64,000 bases of DNA. It comes from Methanosarcina sp. KYL-1 (lineage in GTDB: Archaea > Halobacteriota > Methanosarcinia > Methanosarcinales > Methanosarcinaceae). Position 1 is the stretch's first letter. The number at the start of each line of letters is the position of its first letter. Below the pieces are notes generated by a model. It ran no database searches. It had not been told where the DNA came from and saw only the letters and a list, made by a program, of their open reading frames with translations. The stretch covers positions 91,863 to 155,862 of the forward strand of contig NZ_VOUA01000007.1 in assembly GCF_024372725.1 (NCBI RefSeq), read 5' to 3'. Shown in pieces: positions 49,397 through 58,951 of the stretch. Both the position numbers and the translations under genes were made by a program.

Positions 49397-49912
49397 ATGA
49401 CTGATGTCGTAGTAATCCTGGGCAGCAAATCCGATAAGGAAATCGCAAAAAAAGCGATTGAAATCTTCGACCGTTTTGGCATCGAGTATACCATTACGGT
49501 TGCATCCGCTCACAGAACTCCGGCAAGGCTTGCCGAAATAATAGAAACCGGCCATAAAAACGGCGTAAAGGTCTTCATTGCCATTGCAGGACTTTCGGCC
49601 CACCTCCCCGGCGTTGTAGCCTCAAGCACGATAAGGCCCGTGATAGGCGTTCCGGTAAACTCGGCTCTCGACGGCATAGACGCCCTCCTGTCAATTGCCC
49701 AGATGCCTACCGGGATCCCTGTTTCCTGCGTGGGGATCGGAAGAGGAGATAATGCCGCAATTCTTGCTGCCCAGATTATGGCAGTGGAGAACAGGGCGCT
49801 GGCAGAGAGGCTTGCAAATCACAGAAAAGAGCTTGTCGAAAAGATCGAAAAGGATGCAGAAAGCCTTTTGAAAGAGCTTGTCCCGGACCGGGAAGAGACA
49901 AGCGGTTTATGA
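49397..49912 (+). CDS. purE: PurE, N5-carboxyaminoimidazole ribonucleotide mutase
   Basis: The protein has 171 residues. GSKSD (9-13) and SAHRTP (37-42) are the active-site motifs, and [16 protein letters not shown] and [15 protein letters not shown] follow. It catalyses carboxylation/mutase chemistry in purine synthesis; whether it uses CO2 directly (class II) or N5-CAIR cannot be settled by eye. ACTGAGGT lies upstream, and ATATATTTTCATATAC near 49362 is a likely promoter. It has no purine-gene neighbour. A winged-helix gene follows. Confidence 0.94.
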   Translation: MTDVVVILGSKSDKEIAKKAIEIFDRFGIEYTITVASAHRTPARLAEIIETGHKNGVKVFIAIAGLSAHLPGVVASSTIRPVIGVPVNSALDGIDALLSIAQMPTGIPVSCVGIGRGDNAAILAAQIMAVENRALAERLANHRKELVEKIEKDAESLLKELVPDREETSGL

Positions 49913-50079
49913 AGGGTTTTATTTCTTCATATTTTTACTTTTTTCCATTTCTTGCTTGTGCTTTTCAAGCGTCTCAGGTCTTTAGCATCCTTTATCCGAC
50001 GCTGCAGAACGATTAAATTTTAAATAGTATGCGGCTGCTTATGTCAGTAGGAACCTTGTGATGGAGAACCTGAGTTAAT

Positions 50080-50358
50080 ATGCCCGAAAACTCAATCGAT
50101 GAACTGATTAAATGGGTTATCAGCGTTGACCGCCGCCTTATCCTTATGGAATCCATGAAAAGGCACACTGCAGTCCGGGCTTCGGATATTGCCCATGAGT
50201 CCAGCAGGTCGACGCAGAATATCAGCCGTGCCTTAAAAGAACTTGAGGTCATGGGCCTGATTGAATGCCTTACCCCTGAAAAAACGACCTGGAAAAAGTA
50301 TATCCTGACCGATACGGGACGAAAGGTCCTGGAAAAACTGGAAGGGAAATACCTTTAA
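50080..50358 (+). CDS. Winged-helix transcription regulator
   Basis: This 92-residue protein has a compact winged helix: RRLILMESMKRHTAVRASDI, then the recognition helix SSRSTQNISRALKELEVMGL and the wing TWKKYILTDTGRKVLEKLEG. It resembles MarR/ArsR-like single-domain archaeal regulators and lacks a ligand domain. The target is unknown. It could control the neighbouring purE or the convergent carbonic-anhydrase gene, which is inference from position only. Confidence 0.85.
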   Translation: MPENSIDELIKWVISVDRRLILMESMKRHTAVRASDIAHESSRSTQNISRALKELEVMGLIECLTPEKTTWKKYILTDTGRKVLEKLEGKYL

Positions 50359-50480
50359 TGTTATAACAGGGTCCGGAACTTCCTTACTTTTATCAGTCCC
50401 TATTCCAGCTCCCTTTTTTATACTCTTTTTTCATCTCTCTCTTCAGATCCTTTCTTTAGACCCTTTTTTAGACCTTTTTT

Positions 50481-51035
50481 TCAGACCCCTTCTGCAAGTT
50501 TTTTGTATCCGTGCACAAGGTCGATGTTGGCCCTGACCACCGAGCTTTTGAATTCTTTTAAATCTTTTGTAATGTTTTCAAGGGCATCGGCGTTATCCTG
50601 GCTGGTGACTACAGTCCCGTCAGGCGCCACTTTGCCGGCTGCGATTTCAACTCCCCTTATGATTGATTTGTGGAGGACCAGCGAGTCTTTCCCTATGATG
50701 CAGTCAAACGCCACAGCCCCGAACCCGATAAAGCAGCCCTCCCCTATCCGGCAGGGCCCGTGCACGATGCACCCGTGGGCAAGGGAGGTGTTGCTGCCGA
50801 TCACCACCTCCGAATTGGAAAGCGAGTGGACCACTACATTGTCCTGCACGTTGCAGCCGCTAAATACAGTGATTGATGACCCCGGCTCGTCTGCCCTGAT
50901 CACTGCATTGGGCCCGACAAACACATTATCCTCAATGGTTACGTTTCCGATTATGACTGCAGTTTCGGAGATCCAGGCTCTTTTGCTTATCTTTGGGTGC
51001 TGTTTGTGGGGGTTTGGAAGGTGCATTCGGTTCAA
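50481..51035 (-). CDS. Gamma-class carbonic anhydrase homologue (Cam-like)
   Basis: The protein has 184 residues. The left-handed beta-helix shows zinc ligands at His70 (QDNVVVHS), His87 (SLAHG) and His92 (VHGP), plus the RADEPG segment where Cam has its Arg/Asp pair. The C-terminal half, GTVVTSQDNADALENITKDL and HGYKKLAEGV, matches Cam of Methanosarcina thermophila closely. Unlike Cam it has no export signal, and the acidic loop that carries the proton-shuttle Glu is absent. It is therefore probably cytoplasmic, CamH-like, and its activity is open. Confidence 0.82.
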   Translation of the reverse strand: MNRMHLPNPHKQHPKISKRAWISETAVIIGNVTIEDNVFVGPNAVIRADEPGSSITVFSGCNVQDNVVVHSLSNSEVVIGSNTSLAHGCIVHGPCRIGEGCFIGFGAVAFDCIIGKDSLVLHKSIIRGVEIAAGKVAPDGTVVTSQDNADALENITKDLKEFKSSVVRANIDLVHGYKKLAEGV

Positions 51036-51747
51036 CTCCTCTTCAGGCCTGAAGGGTTTCGGATCAAATCCCTGTATCTTACTTTCAGGCTACTATATCT
51101 TTTTATGATAAATTATGATAAGTTATTTAAATTTATTTCCTGAACAGCTTTTTTTGTTGTTAAATCCTTTATCTTTGCCTGTCCTACGAATGGACTTACT
51201 TTGAATGCAAAGGACATTTGAAAGGGAAGGCCTGTCGTCTCCTTCCTGCCTATCATTTTGGTTATTTCTCCGAGTTTCTAATTCCGTTAAATAAACAACA
51301 CCATGAGGCGCTTTTTGCTTATATATTATTAAAATTTATTATATTGGTGAATAGTTCCGAAAATATTAATATAAAATAAATATGTATAGAACTGGCGAAA
51401 TTATTCTCGCAGAGTGAAAATTAAAGGCCTTTCCAATGTGGGTCTAACCAACAATAATATGCAAAGCGCATTAAAACGGTTAATTTCCTTATAGGAGATG
51501 ACAAATAACGTCATAATTTTTATATTAATTGTCTAATACTCCTAACAATTATCTAAATAATAATCGTGGCCCAGGAAATCAAATTTAATGTTTATCGACA
51601 ACAATACTTGAATTAGGCGAGGTGTGTAATTTTATCAATTTTTTATCAGATTTCTATTTGTCATATCAGGGATCCTTTATTTTTCAACATCTTAAAAACT
51701 CAGGTTTCAGTTGTTTCAGATACCTATTTTGAGGGCAGGGAAACAGG
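51036..51747. other. Intergenic, no gene seen
   Basis: This 700-base A+T-rich region lies between divergent genes. TATATTATTAAAATTTATTAT near 51322 and ATATAAAATAAATATG near 51370 are plausible promoters for the SUMF1-type gene. No reading frame, RNA gene or repeat was recognised. Confidence 0.45.
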
Positions 51748-52986
51748 ATGAAAGAATCCGAAAAGGTGGTTGAAGGAATTCAATTCCAGAGCGAAGATGA
51801 AAAACTCCTGCTGGAAGAAAAAGAGAGCCTCCGAAAGCTCAGGATGCAGAGGGAGGAAAGGTTAGGAAAAGAAAAGCAGGAGCTTAAAGCACGGCTCGAA
51901 GATGGCTTTGAATTACCGGGAAACGGCGGAAATGAAAAGGGACAGGATAAATCACAGTCAGTTCCTTTCTTCTCTCCATCCGGAGTCCCGGCCAGGATTT
52001 CAAAAAGCGGAAGTCCGGATAACGCAGGTCCAAAAAAAGGAATCATCGAAAAGCCCCTCAAGAATATGTTGATTATTGGGGCTGTGATTGTCTTTCTCCT
52101 TCTGGCCGGTGGCTGGGGGCTGATTTACGGGCTCCTGCCAGCCGCAGAAGATGCCGGGAATCCCATCAACAATCATGCAAATATACCTGTTGACCCTGTT
52201 GAGGCTTCACTGTCTTCTTCCCGTCCCGCTCCTGAAAATCCTGAATCGGTCTCTGATTCCCCGGTTGCCTTTTCCGATCTTTCTGACAGTTTCAAAAACT
52301 CCATCGAAATGGAGTTCGTCCTGATCCCGGCAGGAGAGTTTCTTATGGGCTCTCCGGAAGAGGAGGCCGGCAGGGGGAAGGATGAAGGTCCTGTGCACCC
52401 GGTACAGATCGAAAAGCCGTTTTACCTGGGCAAATACGAAGTTACCGGGGAGCAATGGTGCGAAGTAATGGGGACAGAGCCTCTTTCTCCCGGAGAGTCC
52501 GAACTTCCCGCAGCAGAAGTTTCCTGGGAGGATGTCCAGATCTTTATCGAAAAACTCAACAAGCTTGAGGGCACGGCCAAATACCGCCTGCCCTCGGAAG
52601 CTGAATGGGAATACGCCTGCCGGGCCGGAAGCAGTTCAAGGTATTCTTTCGGGGACGAAGAATCGAAACTGGCCGAACACGCCTGGTTTGAGTCCACTCC
52701 TTATTCCGGGTCCCGGCACCCTGTAGGTCTGAAAGAGCCAAATGCCTGGGGCCTGTACGATATGCACGGCAACGCCTGGGAATGGGTTCAGGACACCTGG
52801 CACAACGATTACAGTGAGGCTCCCGAGGACGGCAGGGCCTGGGAGGGTGGAGTCTTCTCCTACCGCGTCACAAGGGGTGGAAGTGTGACAGGCTCCGCAG
52901 CAGACTGTCGGGCTGCAAACCGTATCTGGTTCACTCCAAATGCCCGCAGCCCCGACCTGGGCTTCCGCCTGCTGAGGGAAGCCTGA
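51748..52986 (+). CDS. Membrane-anchored SUMF1/FGE-type protein
   Basis: The protein has 412 residues. Residues 1-60 form a charged coiled coil, residues about 107-127 one membrane helix (LIIGAVIVFLLLAGGWGLIY), and residues about 188-412 a formylglycine-generating-enzyme-type domain. The last contains MEFVLIPAGEFLMGSP, LGKYEVTGEQWCEVMG, YRLPSEAEWEYACRAG, YDMHGNAWEWVQDTWH and LGFRLLREA. The Cys pair needed for sulfatase activation is not evident, so it is more likely a ligand-binding or other oxidoreductase-like SUMF1 relative. The domain would face outside. It stands alone. Confidence 0.88.
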   Translation: MKESEKVVEGIQFQSEDEKLLLEEKESLRKLRMQREERLGKEKQELKARLEDGFELPGNGGNEKGQDKSQSVPFFSPSGVPARISKSGSPDNAGPKKGIIEKPLKNMLIIGAVIVFLLLAGGWGLIYGLLPAAEDAGNPINNHANIPVDPVEASLSSSRPAPENPESVSDSPVAFSDLSDSFKNSIEMEFVLIPAGEFLMGSPEEEAGRGKDEGPVHPVQIEKPFYLGKYEVTGEQWCEVMGTEPLSPGESELPAAEVSWEDVQIFIEKLNKLEGTAKYRLPSEAEWEYACRAGSSSRYSFGDEESKLAEHAWFESTPYSGSRHPVGLKEPNAWGLYDMHGNAWEWVQDTWHNDYSEAPEDGRAWEGGVFSYRVTRGGSVTGSAADCRAANRIWFTPNARSPDLGFRLLREA

Positions 52987-53003
52987 TCTTTTTCCTCCTC
53001 AGC

Positions 53004-53036
53004 CCTTTCCTTTCTTTTCCTTTCCTTTCCTTTCCA
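53004..53036. repeat. CTTTC microsatellite
   Basis: A pure pyrimidine run of CTTTC/CCTTT units lies just past the SUMF1-type stop codon. It may act as a transcript end signal. Confidence 0.7.
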
Positions 53037-53282
53037 TTCTGAAAAAATTCCAATGTCACATAGCAAAACTTATCCATCTTAAAACTAGTCCTCTTTTTAA
53101 AGATGGTTACTTTCACTTCACCGGGGCAGTATCCCCTGACAAAGCCCGTCATGAGCATTTGTAAAATGAAATGAGAAAAATAGGGAAAATTAACGTGGCT
53201 TGCGGAGTTCAAAACGAAATAAGAATTCGCTTACCCTTAAAAAAGTCACTCGTGCAAAATCTAACCCCGCAAATCTCTCAGT

Positions 53283-53603
53283 TTACTTATCTTCATCTCC
53301 ATGAACCAGGTTTGCAAAATAAGCTTCTTCAATGTAGTTGCACAATTCCAGCACCCTTGTCTTATGCGTCTCCTCCAGTTTGCGGAACGGGTCATCGCAC
53401 AGGGCATCCTGCATTTTTCCAACGCTTTCAAGATGCTCAAGGGACTTTTCATCCCTCACCTTTTTCTTCAGGACTTCCACGGTTACCTTAACTGCAAAAG
53501 CTTTGTCGTTTACGCACTGGTCCCGGAGTTCGTTCAGGGTCCGTGTAATGTCAAGGGCTGCGAGTTCCCCTTCCCTTCTTTCCCCGGCTTTCTCGGCTTC
53601 CAT
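53283..53603 (-). CDS. Small helical protein of unknown function
   Basis: This 106-residue protein is predicted to be almost all helix and is rich in Glu, Lys and Leu (ALDITRTLNELRDQCVNDKA; KVRDEKSLEHLESVGKMQDA). No signal peptide, membrane helix or known motif is seen. It has two Cys residues. The frame shows codon use like its neighbours, and its start follows a weak GGA site. I recognise no family. A real gene is likely but not certain, since a plus-strand frame of similar length overlaps it. Confidence 0.6.
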   Translation of the reverse strand: MEAEKAGERREGELAALDITRTLNELRDQCVNDKAFAVKVTVEVLKKKVRDEKSLEHLESVGKMQDALCDDPFRKLEETHKTRVLELCNYIEEAYFANLVHGDEDK

Positions 53604-54252
53604 TTTTCCATTAGCATTTTACCACTTTAAGTTGGAAGTAAAAAGTAATCCCGGTGAAGCTCGAAGGTTCGATGGTTCGATGCGTGTTCCAGCCGCCAGA
53701 ACTGAATTATCTCAAAGCTTCTTCACCGCTGCTTCCGGTAGGGCTAAACGTTAAGTTCTGAAGGTGGTAGTGGGATTACGTTCAAGAGCTTCAGATTTGG
53801 GATGCCGGCTTTTTGGGTTTTTGAGATTTATCTTCTTCAGTTGCTGGGGTTCTTCTGCGATGCCGACCCGGAACTCGGCCGGACAAGTTCGACGGGGATA
53901 TACTATTCATGCAGCCCTGTTCGGAGTGATTACTACTTCAACATAAACCTGATTGTAAACTTGAATCGATTACCAGAAGGAAAACCTCTACCTTAATTTA
54001 CTCAAATAGTATAACTTATATATACATCGAAACTTATTAACCAGAAAAACCCTGTGTAAACATCTTATATTCGGCTCTTCTTCTGGGCCGGTTTATTCGT
54101 GCTTTACGTTCATCGGGCTTCACTTTATCGGATTCGTCCTTCTTTTGAAGGAATCATAAGATTCATAAGAGTCAAAAGAATCACACGAATCAAAAGAGTC
54201 ATAATTAACATTTCGGAATTAACATTTATCAAACCTGAATGGTGAGGACAAC
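53604..54252. other. Intergenic with short degenerate repeats
   Basis: Near 54150-54230, short units such as AAAAGAATCA, ACGAATCAAAAGAGTCATAA and AATTAACATTT (twice) follow each other. GGTTCGATGGTTCGATG occurs near 53665. A TATA-like TATAACTTATATATACATC near 54009 may drive the DUF106 gene, 240 bases before it. No gene was found. Confidence 0.45.
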
Positions 54253-54873
54253 TTGGTTTCAGAGACTCTAAAAAAGCAAATCGACCGGTTCCTGCTGGCT
54301 TTCGGTTTTTCCCTTATGTTCGGGATAATGATCCTGGGGCAGGACTTCAGGCAGGCTGTAGGAGAGGCCGTCGGGGTTTTGATGGATCCCGTGCTTGCTC
54401 TGGTCGGAGCGGAAAATTTCCATCTGGTCCTGCTGGCCATGGCGGCAATTACTGCAATTTATGCGTCCCTTATCCAGAAATATACCATCGACTGGGAACT
54501 CATGAGGAACACCCAGGAGCGCATGAAGGTTTTCCAGAAGGAGTTTCGGGAGGCGCAGCTTTCCCAGAACACCTATATGCTGAAGAAGCTTGAAGACCAG
54601 CGCAAGGAGATGATGGACGACCAGATGAAGATGTCCAAGCAACAGTTCAAGCCCATGGCCTACATCAGTATCCTGTCCCTTCCGCTTTTCATGTGGGCGT
54701 ACTACTACATCAGCGGGCACGGTTCAGCCACAATGCTCTTTCCCTTCTGGGGCGAACAGCTGCTTACGGACAAGGCTTTCGGTCCCTTCCAGTACTGGAT
54801 ATACTGGTACTTTATTTCCTCCCTGGGAGTCAGCCAGATTATCAGGAAGGTGCTGAATATCGGTGGGGTCTGA
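54253..54873 (+). CDS. DUF106 membrane insertase (Oxa1/EMC3/YidC superfamily)
   Basis: The protein has 206 residues from the TTG at 54253, with GGTGAGG five bases upstream. Three membrane helices are visible (about 14-32, 55-75 and 135-155), with a fourth near the end. Between the second and third is the charged coiled coil WELMRNTQERMKVFQKEFRE. This is the layout of archaeal Oxa1-like insertases, which help membrane proteins insert. It usually lies near secY and adk; here five accessory genes intervene. Its stop shares one base with the cmk start. Confidence 0.9.
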   Translation: MVSETLKKQIDRFLLAFGFSLMFGIMILGQDFRQAVGEAVGVLMDPVLALVGAENFHLVLLAMAAITAIYASLIQKYTIDWELMRNTQERMKVFQKEFREAQLSQNTYMLKKLEDQRKEMMDDQMKMSKQQFKPMAYISILSLPLFMWAYYYISGHGSATMLFPFWGEQLLTDKAFGPFQYWIYWYFISSLGVSQIIRKVLNIGGV

Positions 54874-55415
54874 TGCTCTTAACGATAAGCGGGCTTCCGG
54901 GGTCGGGGACGACCACCATTTCAAGGCTGCTTGCCGAATACTACGAAGTCGAGCTGATCTCTTCCGGGGAAATTTTCAGGAGGCTGGCAAAGGAGAGAGG
55001 CCTGAGTCTCTCCGAATTCGGGGCTCTCGCAGAAAAAGATGCCACCATTGACCTGGAAATCGACAGAAACCAGAAAGCTATCGCCCACAGCCAGGACAAC
55101 ATCATCCTTGAAAGCCGGCTGGCCGGGCACATGGCAGAAGGAGTTCCCAATGTCCTGAAGGTCTGGATCAAGGCTCCAATGCTGGTCAGGGTGCAGCGCA
55201 TCCAGAGGAGGGAAAAATCCCTTTCCTTTGACGAAGAGCTCGAAAAGACGGTTGAAAGGGAAAAGTCCGAGGCCCTCAGGTATAAGAATTATTACGGGAT
55301 CGATATCACCGACCTCTCCATCTATGATCTGGTAATCGACTCTGCGAAATGGAACCAGTACCAGACCCTGGACATCCTCAGGGTTGCAATCGATTCCCTG
55401 GGTGGGCCTGCCTGA
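54873..55415 (+). CDS. cmk: Cytidylate kinase
   Basis: The protein has 180 residues from the ATG at 54873, which shares one base with the DUF106 stop; the longer open frame lies within DUF106. The P-loop is GLPGSGTTT near the start, and VELISSGEIFRRLAKERGLS and IILESRLAGHM follow. The archaeal family converts CMP or dCMP to the diphosphate with ATP. Its position between DUF106 and cbf5 is conserved in euryarchaea. Nothing unusual is seen. Confidence 0.93.
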   Translation: MLLTISGLPGSGTTTISRLLAEYYEVELISSGEIFRRLAKERGLSLSEFGALAEKDATIDLEIDRNQKAIAHSQDNIILESRLAGHMAEGVPNVLKVWIKAPMLVRVQRIQRREKSLSFDEELEKTVEREKSEALRYKNYYGIDITDLSIYDLVIDSAKWNQYQTLDILRVAIDSLGGPA

Positions 55416-55448
55416 TTTTTTTCCACCCTTCAATTTTTTCCGGTTCCC

Positions 55449-55582
55449 GGTTCTTTTCCGGCACTGTTTTTTCGGCGGATGTTTCTTTTCCTGTACTGGC
55501 TTTTTCCAGTACCAGGTTCTTTTCCGGCACTGTTTTTTTCCGGTGGATGTTTCTTTTTCTGCACTGGCTTTTATTCTGTGCT
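55449..55582. repeat. 66-base tandem duplication
   Basis: Two units, each beginning GGTTCTTTTCCGGCACTG (55449 and 55515), stand in tandem with a few changes. The unit is T-rich with CCGG blocks. It lies in the 400-base gap between cmk and cbf5, which has no other gene. Confidence 0.75.
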
Positions 55583-55820
55583 TTGATTTCTTGATACGTG
55601 GATTTTTATATGAAGCGCAAAGTTTTATCTGCCGGAACCTGATATACCGGACACACGGTTTCAGGTTTATTCTGAATTCCCTGAAAATTGTCAGGGATTT
55701 TCCAGAAGTTCCGGAAATTTTCCGGGGACTTTTCGGTTTATTCCGCATCAAACGGTCCGATCCGAACTCAATGTTGTTATTTCAATGTTATACATTCAAT
55801 TAAGGAGATTGTGATAAACC

Positions 55821-56843
55821 ATGTCATCCGCCGGCAAACTGCCATCAGAAGCTGAAAGGACGCTGGTCAGGAAGTCCGGCGCCTGGACAAATCCCGCATA
55901 CGGCTGTGCCCCTGAAAAGCGCCCCATTAATGAATATATCAAAAAAGGGGTCGTAAACATAGACAAGCCTGCGGGCCCGACAAGCCACGAGGTTGCAGCC
56001 TGGGTAAAGGACATTCTGGGTGTGAGTCGGGCGGGTCACGCCGGTTCTCTTGACCCCAAGGTGACCGGGCTTTTGCCCACCCTGCTCGGGACGGCTACAA
56101 AAGCGGTCCCGGCGCTTCGCCTCTCCGGAAAGGAGTACATCTGCCTGCTGAAACTGCACAGGCCGGTGTCTGCAAAGTATGTCCGGGAGGTCTGCGAGGA
56201 TTTTGTAGGCCCCATCTACCAGTTACCTCCCATAAAGTCGGCAGTTAAAAGGGCACTCAGGGTGCGCACGATCTATTACCTTGAAGTGCTAGAAATCAAT
56301 GGGACTTCGGTGCTCTTTCGGGTGGGCTGCGAGGCAGGGACCTATATCCGGAAGCTCTGCCACGACATCGGGCTTGCGCTTGGCTGCGGCGGGCACATGC
56401 AGGAACTGAGGAGGACAAAGGCAGGCCCGTTTACGGAGGCGACTCTTATAACCCTGCAGGACCTGAAAGATGCTTATGTGTTCTGGCAGGAGGACGGGGA
56501 TGAATCCGAAATCCGGAAAGTTGTCCGTCCCATGGAATCTGCCGTCTCCCACCTGCCAAAAATCATCCTGCGGGACAGCGCTGTGGATGCGGTCTGTTCG
56601 GGCGCCTCCCTTGCGGTGCCGGGCATCACCAGCCTTGACTCAAATATCCGGAAAGGGGATCTTGTCGGGGTCTTTACCCTGAAAGGGGAAATTGTGGCCC
56701 TTGCAAAGGCTGAAATGAACACGGAAATGATTATGGGCGCCTCTGCAGGCATTGCGGCCGTTCCTATACGGGTGATGATGGAGGCGGGGACCTATCCGAG
56801 AGGTTGGGCTAAAAAAGATGATAATGTCATCCCTCAACCTTAA
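55821..56843 (+). CDS. cbf5: tRNA/rRNA pseudouridine synthase Cbf5 (archaeal TruB)
   Basis: The protein has 340 residues. The catalytic Asp78 is in GHAGSLDPKVTGLLP, preceded by VVNIDKPAGPTSHEV, and RVGCEAGTYIRKLCHDIGLA supports the fold. The C-terminal PUA domain begins near residue 250 (LPKIILRDSAVDAVCSGASL). It modifies rRNA as the catalytic part of H/ACA complexes and may also act on tRNA. AAGGAG lies 13 bases upstream, somewhat far. A tRNA-Ser follows 95 bases past the stop. Confidence 0.95.
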   Translation: MSSAGKLPSEAERTLVRKSGAWTNPAYGCAPEKRPINEYIKKGVVNIDKPAGPTSHEVAAWVKDILGVSRAGHAGSLDPKVTGLLPTLLGTATKAVPALRLSGKEYICLLKLHRPVSAKYVREVCEDFVGPIYQLPPIKSAVKRALRVRTIYYLEVLEINGTSVLFRVGCEAGTYIRKLCHDIGLALGCGGHMQELRRTKAGPFTEATLITLQDLKDAYVFWQEDGDESEIRKVVRPMESAVSHLPKIILRDSAVDAVCSGASLAVPGITSLDSNIRKGDLVGVFTLKGEIVALAKAEMNTEMIMGASAGIAAVPIRVMMEAGTYPRGWAKKDDNVIPQP

Positions 56844-56888
56844 AAAATCTTTTTCTCTGCACCCGTTTCCGGGATTTCTAGAATAAAC

Positions 56889-56897
56889 TTTATATAT
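56889..56897 (+). promoter_or_regulatory. TATA box for tRNA-Ser
   Basis: AAACTTTATATATTAC is a strong archaeal promoter 42 bases before the mature tRNA end, so the 5' leader would be about 20-25 bases. Confidence 0.75.
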
Positions 56898-56938
56898 TAC
56901 AATTCCTTTATGGTATAAGCCGGGCCATAAGGTAATGT

Positions 56939-57021
56939 GCCGAGGTAGTCTAGCGGTAGGGCGCAAGCCTGGAAAGCTTGTGGGGCTTAGCCCCTCGGGA
57001 GTTCAAATCTCCCCCTCGGCG
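56939..57021 (+). tRNA. tRNA-Ser (GGA)
   Basis: The acceptor stem GCCGAGG / CCTCGGC closes the cloverleaf. The anticodon stem CAAGC / GCTTG holds the loop CTGGAAA, so the anticodon is GGA, reading UCC and UCU. A long variable arm (TGGGGCTTAGCCCCTC) is diagnostic of class II serine tRNA. The T arm is GGGAG-TTCAAAT-CTCCC. No intron is present and CCA is not encoded. Confidence 0.97.
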
Positions 57022-57207
57022 TCAAACATTTTTCAGTCCTTTAATTCACTGAAGTTCCGGTTTACAACCTGAAATTCTTTCCTTTTTCTGGATTGGTTTT
57101 CTTAGTGTATACCTGTCTTTAACGGCTCTCCTCAAACCCTGCAGGAAACTTATGAGGAAAATTTCTGCAGGCAATTCCTTTTATTCGGGAAAGCGTGGGC
57201 AGATAGT

Positions 57208-57216
57208 CTTATATAG
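57208..57216 (+). promoter_or_regulatory. TATA box for the rps13 operon
   Basis: GTCTTATATAGTGG lies about 145 bases before the rps13 start. The implied leader of about 115 bases contains complementary segments CTCCTGAT (57281) and ATCAGGGG (57314). These could form a long stem just ahead of the ribosome binding site; a regulatory role is inference. Confidence 0.55.
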
Positions 57217-57354
57217 TGGCAATGGCATGTAATGGAACTCATCAGTATATGCTGTAAGGAAGCTCCTATTGAGAGCTGCTCCTGATTTTTCGCATATTCT
57301 TCTAAGGGTATTCGATCAGGGGCTACAGGGTGCTGTACTCATTGGAGGAAGTAT

Positions 57355-57810
57355 ATGGCAGAAGAACATACAGAAGAATTGATGCATCTTGTTCGTATCA
57401 TGAATACCGACCTGCAGGGGGCAAAACCTGTGCAGTATGCCTTAACCGGAATTCCGGGAATTGGAAGGCGCGCGGCAAAACTCCTTGCAAAAGGCGCAGG
57501 GGTAGACCCCGATGCTGTACTTGGATATCTTCCCGAGGAAGATGTGGCAAAACTCGACGCTGCAATCGGGAAATTTGAAGATATTGTTCCTACCTGGATG
57601 CTTAACAGGCAGAAAGATCTCATGACCGGACAGGACAAGCACCTTTTCGGAACAGACATCGTCCTGACCTTCAGAGAGGATATCAACAACCTGAAGAAGG
57701 TCCGTGCCTACAGAGGCCTCAGACACGAGAGAGGCTTAAAAGTCAGGGGACAGAGAACAAAATCCACCGGCCGCCGCGGATCAACCGTAGGTGTCAGCAG
57801 GAAGAAGTGA
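57355..57810 (+). CDS. rps13: Ribosomal protein S13
   Basis: The 151-residue archaeal S13 (eukaryotic S18 type) has the helix-two-turns-helix segment [20 protein letters not shown] and the C-terminal [20 protein letters not shown]. It lies in the small-subunit head near the P-site tRNA. TTGGAGGAAGTAT gives a strong start. It is the first gene of the four-gene alpha-type operon. Confidence 0.97.
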   Translation: MAEEHTEELMHLVRIMNTDLQGAKPVQYALTGIPGIGRRAAKLLAKGAGVDPDAVLGYLPEEDVAKLDAAIGKFEDIVPTWMLNRQKDLMTGQDKHLFGTDIVLTFREDINNLKKVRAYRGLRHERGLKVRGQRTKSTGRRGSTVGVSRKK

Positions 57811-57833
57811 TTTTCCGGTTGAGGTGATTTGAA

Positions 57834-58888
<1,055 letters not shown>

Positions 58889-58894
58889 GCGAAA

Positions 58895-58921
58895 CCTTCA
58901 ATTTTTTCTTTTTTTTGAAGG
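58895..58921 (+). terminator. T-rich-loop hairpin between rps11 and rpoD
   Basis: CCTTCAA and TTGAAGG form a 7-base stem around a loop made almost only of T. It may partly end transcription ahead of rpoD or be a processing site. Confidence 0.4.
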
Positions 58922-58951
58922 TAATTTAGAAAATAAGGGAAATTAAGGTAT

